In this document: positions 7,501-8,656 of the stretch, piece after piece
How the letters are laid out: every line of letters begins with the position of its first letter
Numbering within the stretch: the stretch's first letter is position 1
Assembly: GCA_002474345.1 (NCBI GenBank)
Contig: DKQD01000094.1
Span: 1 to 8,656, forward strand
Source of the DNA: Bacteriovoracaceae bacterium UBA7317
GTDB lineage: Bacteria > Bdellovibrionota > Bacteriovoracia > Bacteriovoracales > Bacteriovoracaceae
Direction of reading: 5' to 3'
Length of the DNA: 8,656 bases
Made by a program: the position numbers and the translations under genes
The notes under the pieces: model-generated
The model's input: only the letters and a program-made list of their open reading frames with translations
What the model was told of the DNA's origin: nothing
Database searches by the model: none

Positions 7501-8542
7501 ATTGTTTTTTCCATATGGCAGAAGAAAATTTAAAGATGATATAGAAGATGGTAACTGTTGTAATTAAACAAAAAGTATAAAATATATAAATGCTTGCGTA
7601 AAAACTAACATCCAAAAAGATAACAAAAGCAGTTGTTATGAAAAAATAAACCTTCAAAAATCCTAAAAGCTTTCTATTTAAAGACCCATCAAGAAGATTA
7701 TCTGCAAATTTCCCGATGAAAAAAGGTGCAGGGTAAAAAGTTAAATAATAGATTTTTGTCTTTAACTCAATTGCGCTTACACCATAGTCTGAAAAAAGCC
7801 AGTGGATATAACCAGGACTCAAATAGGCCCTTGAACCTAAAAAGATTACAGCAATACCAAACCATAAGCTTAACAAATCTTTTGGCCTTAAAAAGAATAT
7901 GAAGAGATGATACAGCCCTACAATAAAAAGACTACCTATAACAAATGAATCAATAACGATATTAAAAGTTTTCTCTGAATCAAAAGGCTTTTTTAGAAAT
8001 AATTTAAAATAACCGTCTATTCCTCCATTTCTAAAATGATAGTTTGAAACATGAATCATTAAGTAATGTGGGCCATCTTCAATTTTCATATTTACTGAAA
8101 GATAGTCCATAATTGGAACGTCTTTTTTTGGTGTAGAGGATAAATCCCCTACGTTAAGGATCGTTTGAATTGTTTTTTTATTTATTAAATATATTTTGAA
8201 ACTGCTGTAAATATAAGTATCAGAAAGAATGTAATTCCCAGGTTTTAATCCTTTCAATTTGAGAAGATAAGTTGCGTAGCCTTTAGATTTATCACCGAGC
8301 CATACACCATGAGTTTCCCTCTTTTCACCTCTAGGAATAATTTCTTTTTGTACGTCCTCTGGTTTTAAAAAGTCCTTCCAGTAAAAACTCCAATCTCCTT
8401 TTAAGCTTATCCCATCATTTAAATTTTGATCTTTCGAAAAGTCAAAAATTCCATTTTTTGCCACAAACAGCTTGTCAATTTTTGATGCCTTTACATTAAA
8501 AGCGAAAAGAAAAAATAATATAAAAAGTGAAGTAAAATTCAA
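4514..8542 (-). CDS. 7TM-DISM membrane sensor with PAS-like, two Hpt and CheA-type ATPase domains
   Basis: A 1342-residue sensor predicted to phosphorylate its own histidines and pass phosphate to a separate receiver. Residues 1-19 are a signal peptide (VKA before the cut). Residues 20-190 are a periplasmic 7TMR-DISMED2-like sensor (GDWSFYW at 49-55). Seven hydrophobic segments fill about 195-396, followed by a coiled coil at 400-445. A PAS-like region (about 438-565) starts ELINNMRQAVFIVNS. Hpt1 centres on H638 (DLHTIKG) and Hpt2 on H773 (QLHGLKG). Residues 836-1105 are helical and unassigned. A CheA P3/P4-like part follows: KSMVKDVGKTLGKKVKL (1159-1175), N box with N1202 (HIVRNALDHG), DDGRGI (1252-1257) and SGRGIGMD (1304-1311). 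It ends at this ATPase, with no CheW/P5 and no receiver domain, so coupling to chemoreceptor arrays is unlikely. The start is TTG at 8540-8542 with AAGGT eight bases upstream; the nearest in-frame ATG is residue 146. No regulator lies nearby. The 3' end overlaps the Dus gene by 36 bp. Domain order is clear; signal and partner are unknown. Confidence 0.93.
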   Translation of the reverse strand: MNFTSLFILFFLFAFNVKASKIDKLFVAKNGIFDFSKDQNLNDGISLKGDWSFYWKDFLKPEDVQKEIIPRGEKRETHGVWLGDKSKGYATYLLKLKGLKPGNYILSDTYIYSSFKIYLINKKTIQTILNVGDLSSTPKKDVPIMDYLSVNMKIEDGPHYLMIHVSNYHFRNGGIDGYFKLFLKKPFDSEKTFNIVIDSFVIGSLFIVGLYHLFIFFLRPKDLLSLWFGIAVIFLGSRAYLSPGYIHWLFSDYGVSAIELKTKIYYLTFYPAPFFIGKFADNLLDGSLNRKLLGFLKVYFFITTAFVIFLDVSFYASIYIFYTFCLITTVTIFYIIFKFSSAIWKKQYHYILSFIPMLIMCFGGIHDIVINFQADKPIYISSYCVLLFILFQSYNIAKKNAIAHNTAENLTLHLEREVLGRTKEAQDARDKAEESQRKVSELINNMRQAVFIVNSNAETIEPVSIFSNEIFGMDVGGKSVFESIYKNIDRKSEQFSKINMALEVIFNADDLQWAMMKDLLPDRVLYRENKDDTDKILRVINTPLFSNEGILERLMYVIEDITEVERLEKEMIKEREKGNKKSILIQELVVNKKEDLNFFFEDTIKIFNKAMANWKNLRTLISEKKPLVNLEDFLRDLHTIKGNSRIYGLSLISNYTHEIETKFSELRLKSFDKWTSNDMSEFTQDLYGLQGQINEYLWPAEEILGVESEQDKILKEEYHEGLKELEYWLSHFYNGQKHNEVDLEPHFSLLSKIGKLDSDYRDQIFLSIKRQLHGLKGISRSIGNNALSENIHSLETHIIELETKNYDPNIILEEFFPTLEDVRMESYRLFLNSSQNRPLDLSDEAWIEMFVELFKVVHLLEKGVSIDSEGFKKANYILAGKIIGQNLFYLPAIMRYLYDLIELDIEAHEERVNISFCLNSMWDFFSIVFSLNSSYEIPISVRESIINELNNIFLGEKEKKEAVKEIEKWGKRFGWKEEPLIIGSIKDILKEGFSFKEIYKTFKFFNDSEDRNFYNFIPIEKIHIKFNETFSAFIQCLKDGDSNFTLLEDYLNNNEDLRNKDFAGIMNLLKLLLSNQNPIWFHYLLNIDLLRALKKYYTLEEEEEFEMSPDSVDVLSQNFEVVRDRLMALNESESLKEEVEKQFNLLLEVPLKYSFKNLKSMVKDVGKTLGKKVKLQLNGDQASIGKDKLSLLKDAVIHIVRNALDHGIEDPKERVKKGKKEVGEIVILCKEVQREEAHSNFNKEEIRIIIKDDGRGINSEKVCERAIKMGLIKAEELKKLSEEEKMGIIFNPGLTTKEKISEISGRGIGMDVVKTNLQKINADIKIKNYKGLGTEFHICINK

Positions 8543-8555
8543 CTTTATTGACCTT
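8540..8555 (-). promoter_or_regulatory. Shine-Dalgarno and TTG start of the sensor gene
   Basis: On the minus strand AAGGT (8551-8555) lies eight bases before TTG (8540-8542). The frame stays open upstream to a TAA at 8618-8620, but no ATG, GTG or other TTG occurs in that stretch, so TTG is the best start. One oddity is that the resulting peptide begins MNFTSLFILF with no positive charge before the hydrophobic core, while the untranslated codons just upstream would encode lysines and arginine (KKKSLRSIK). Confidence 0.6.
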
Positions 8556-8610
8556 AATGACTTTTTTTTCCAATACCTGAGACCTGTCGGGTCTTTTAAT
8601 GAAGCTATAG
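8543..8610 (-). promoter_or_regulatory. Upstream region of the sensor gene with a small hairpin
   Basis: Between the sensor start and the tandem repeats lies a leader that must hold its promoter. AGACC (8580-8584) pairs with GGTCT (8590-8594) around a five-base loop; on the plus strand it is followed by TTTAAT, so it could also be a weak plus-strand terminator. AATACCT (8572-8578) is the reverse complement of the AGGTATT in each downstream repeat unit, so the hairpin is flanked by a longer dyad. On the minus strand TATAGC (8604-8609) is a weak -10 candidate; no convincing -35 is visible. Confidence 0.3.
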
Positions 8611-8656
8611 AGGTATTTTAGAGGTATTTTAGAGGTATTTTAGAGATTTTTTAGAG
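8611..8656. repeat. 11-bp tandem direct repeats, running off the window
   Basis: AGGTATTTTAG occurs three times with no gaps (8611-8621, 8622-8632, 8633-8643). A fourth degenerate copy, AGATTTTTTAG (8644-8654), follows, and AG begins a possible fifth at the edge. The period is about one DNA helical turn, so the T4-T6 tracts lie on one face of the helix, which favours intrinsic curvature. The array lies 69 bp upstream of the sensor start. It could be a set of protein-binding sites, a curved upstream promoter element or slippage-generated sequence; the window ends before its full extent is seen. Confidence 0.85.

Noticed and set aside
8611..8656. Tandem repeats as a CRISPR array
   Set aside because: The 11-bp units are contiguous with no spacers, far shorter than CRISPR repeats.

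Overview
The window is AT-rich, densely coded bacterial DNA holding six protein genes and no RNA gene, insertion sequence or CRISPR array that I can see. The organism looks like a Gram-negative bacterium. Three products carry Sec signal peptides, and the large sensor has a 7TM-DISM region with CheA-type kinase parts. The low GC, the lysine-rich proteins and this sensor type suggest a Bdellovibrionota-like lineage (Bacteriovorax/Halobacteriovorax relatives). That assignment is inference, because no marker gene is present.

Layout from left to right: (1) the 3' part of an isopenicillin-N-synthase-type 2OG-Fe(II) oxygenase (+), cut by the window edge; (2) a small membrane-anchored protein with four cysteines (+), whose ribosome binding site lies in an inverted repeat; (3) a convergent secreted protein (-) whose central part resembles the ADP-ribosyltransferase fold; (4) a 111-bp divergent promoter region; (5) a secreted PhoD-like metallophosphoesterase (+); (6) 47 bp later, a tRNA-dihydrouridine synthase (+) that looks more like eukaryotic Dus3 than DusA/B/C; (7) a 1342-residue membrane sensor kinase (-) with a 7TM-DISM module, a PAS-like region, two Hpt domains and a CheA-type ATPase. 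Its 3' end overlaps the dihydrouridine synthase gene by 36 bp. Upstream of it lie a small hairpin and at least three exact 11-bp direct repeats that run to the window edge.

The genes do not form one obvious pathway. Oxygenase and small protein may be co-transcribed, as may phosphoesterase and Dus; the other two stand alone on the minus strand. The sensor has no response regulator beside it in the window, so its partner is probably elsewhere. The most interesting items are the Dus3-like enzyme, the secreted ART-like protein, the two-Hpt CheA-type sensor with an unexplained 270-residue insert, and the helically phased repeats upstream of it. I do not see a multi-gene system that is clearly new.
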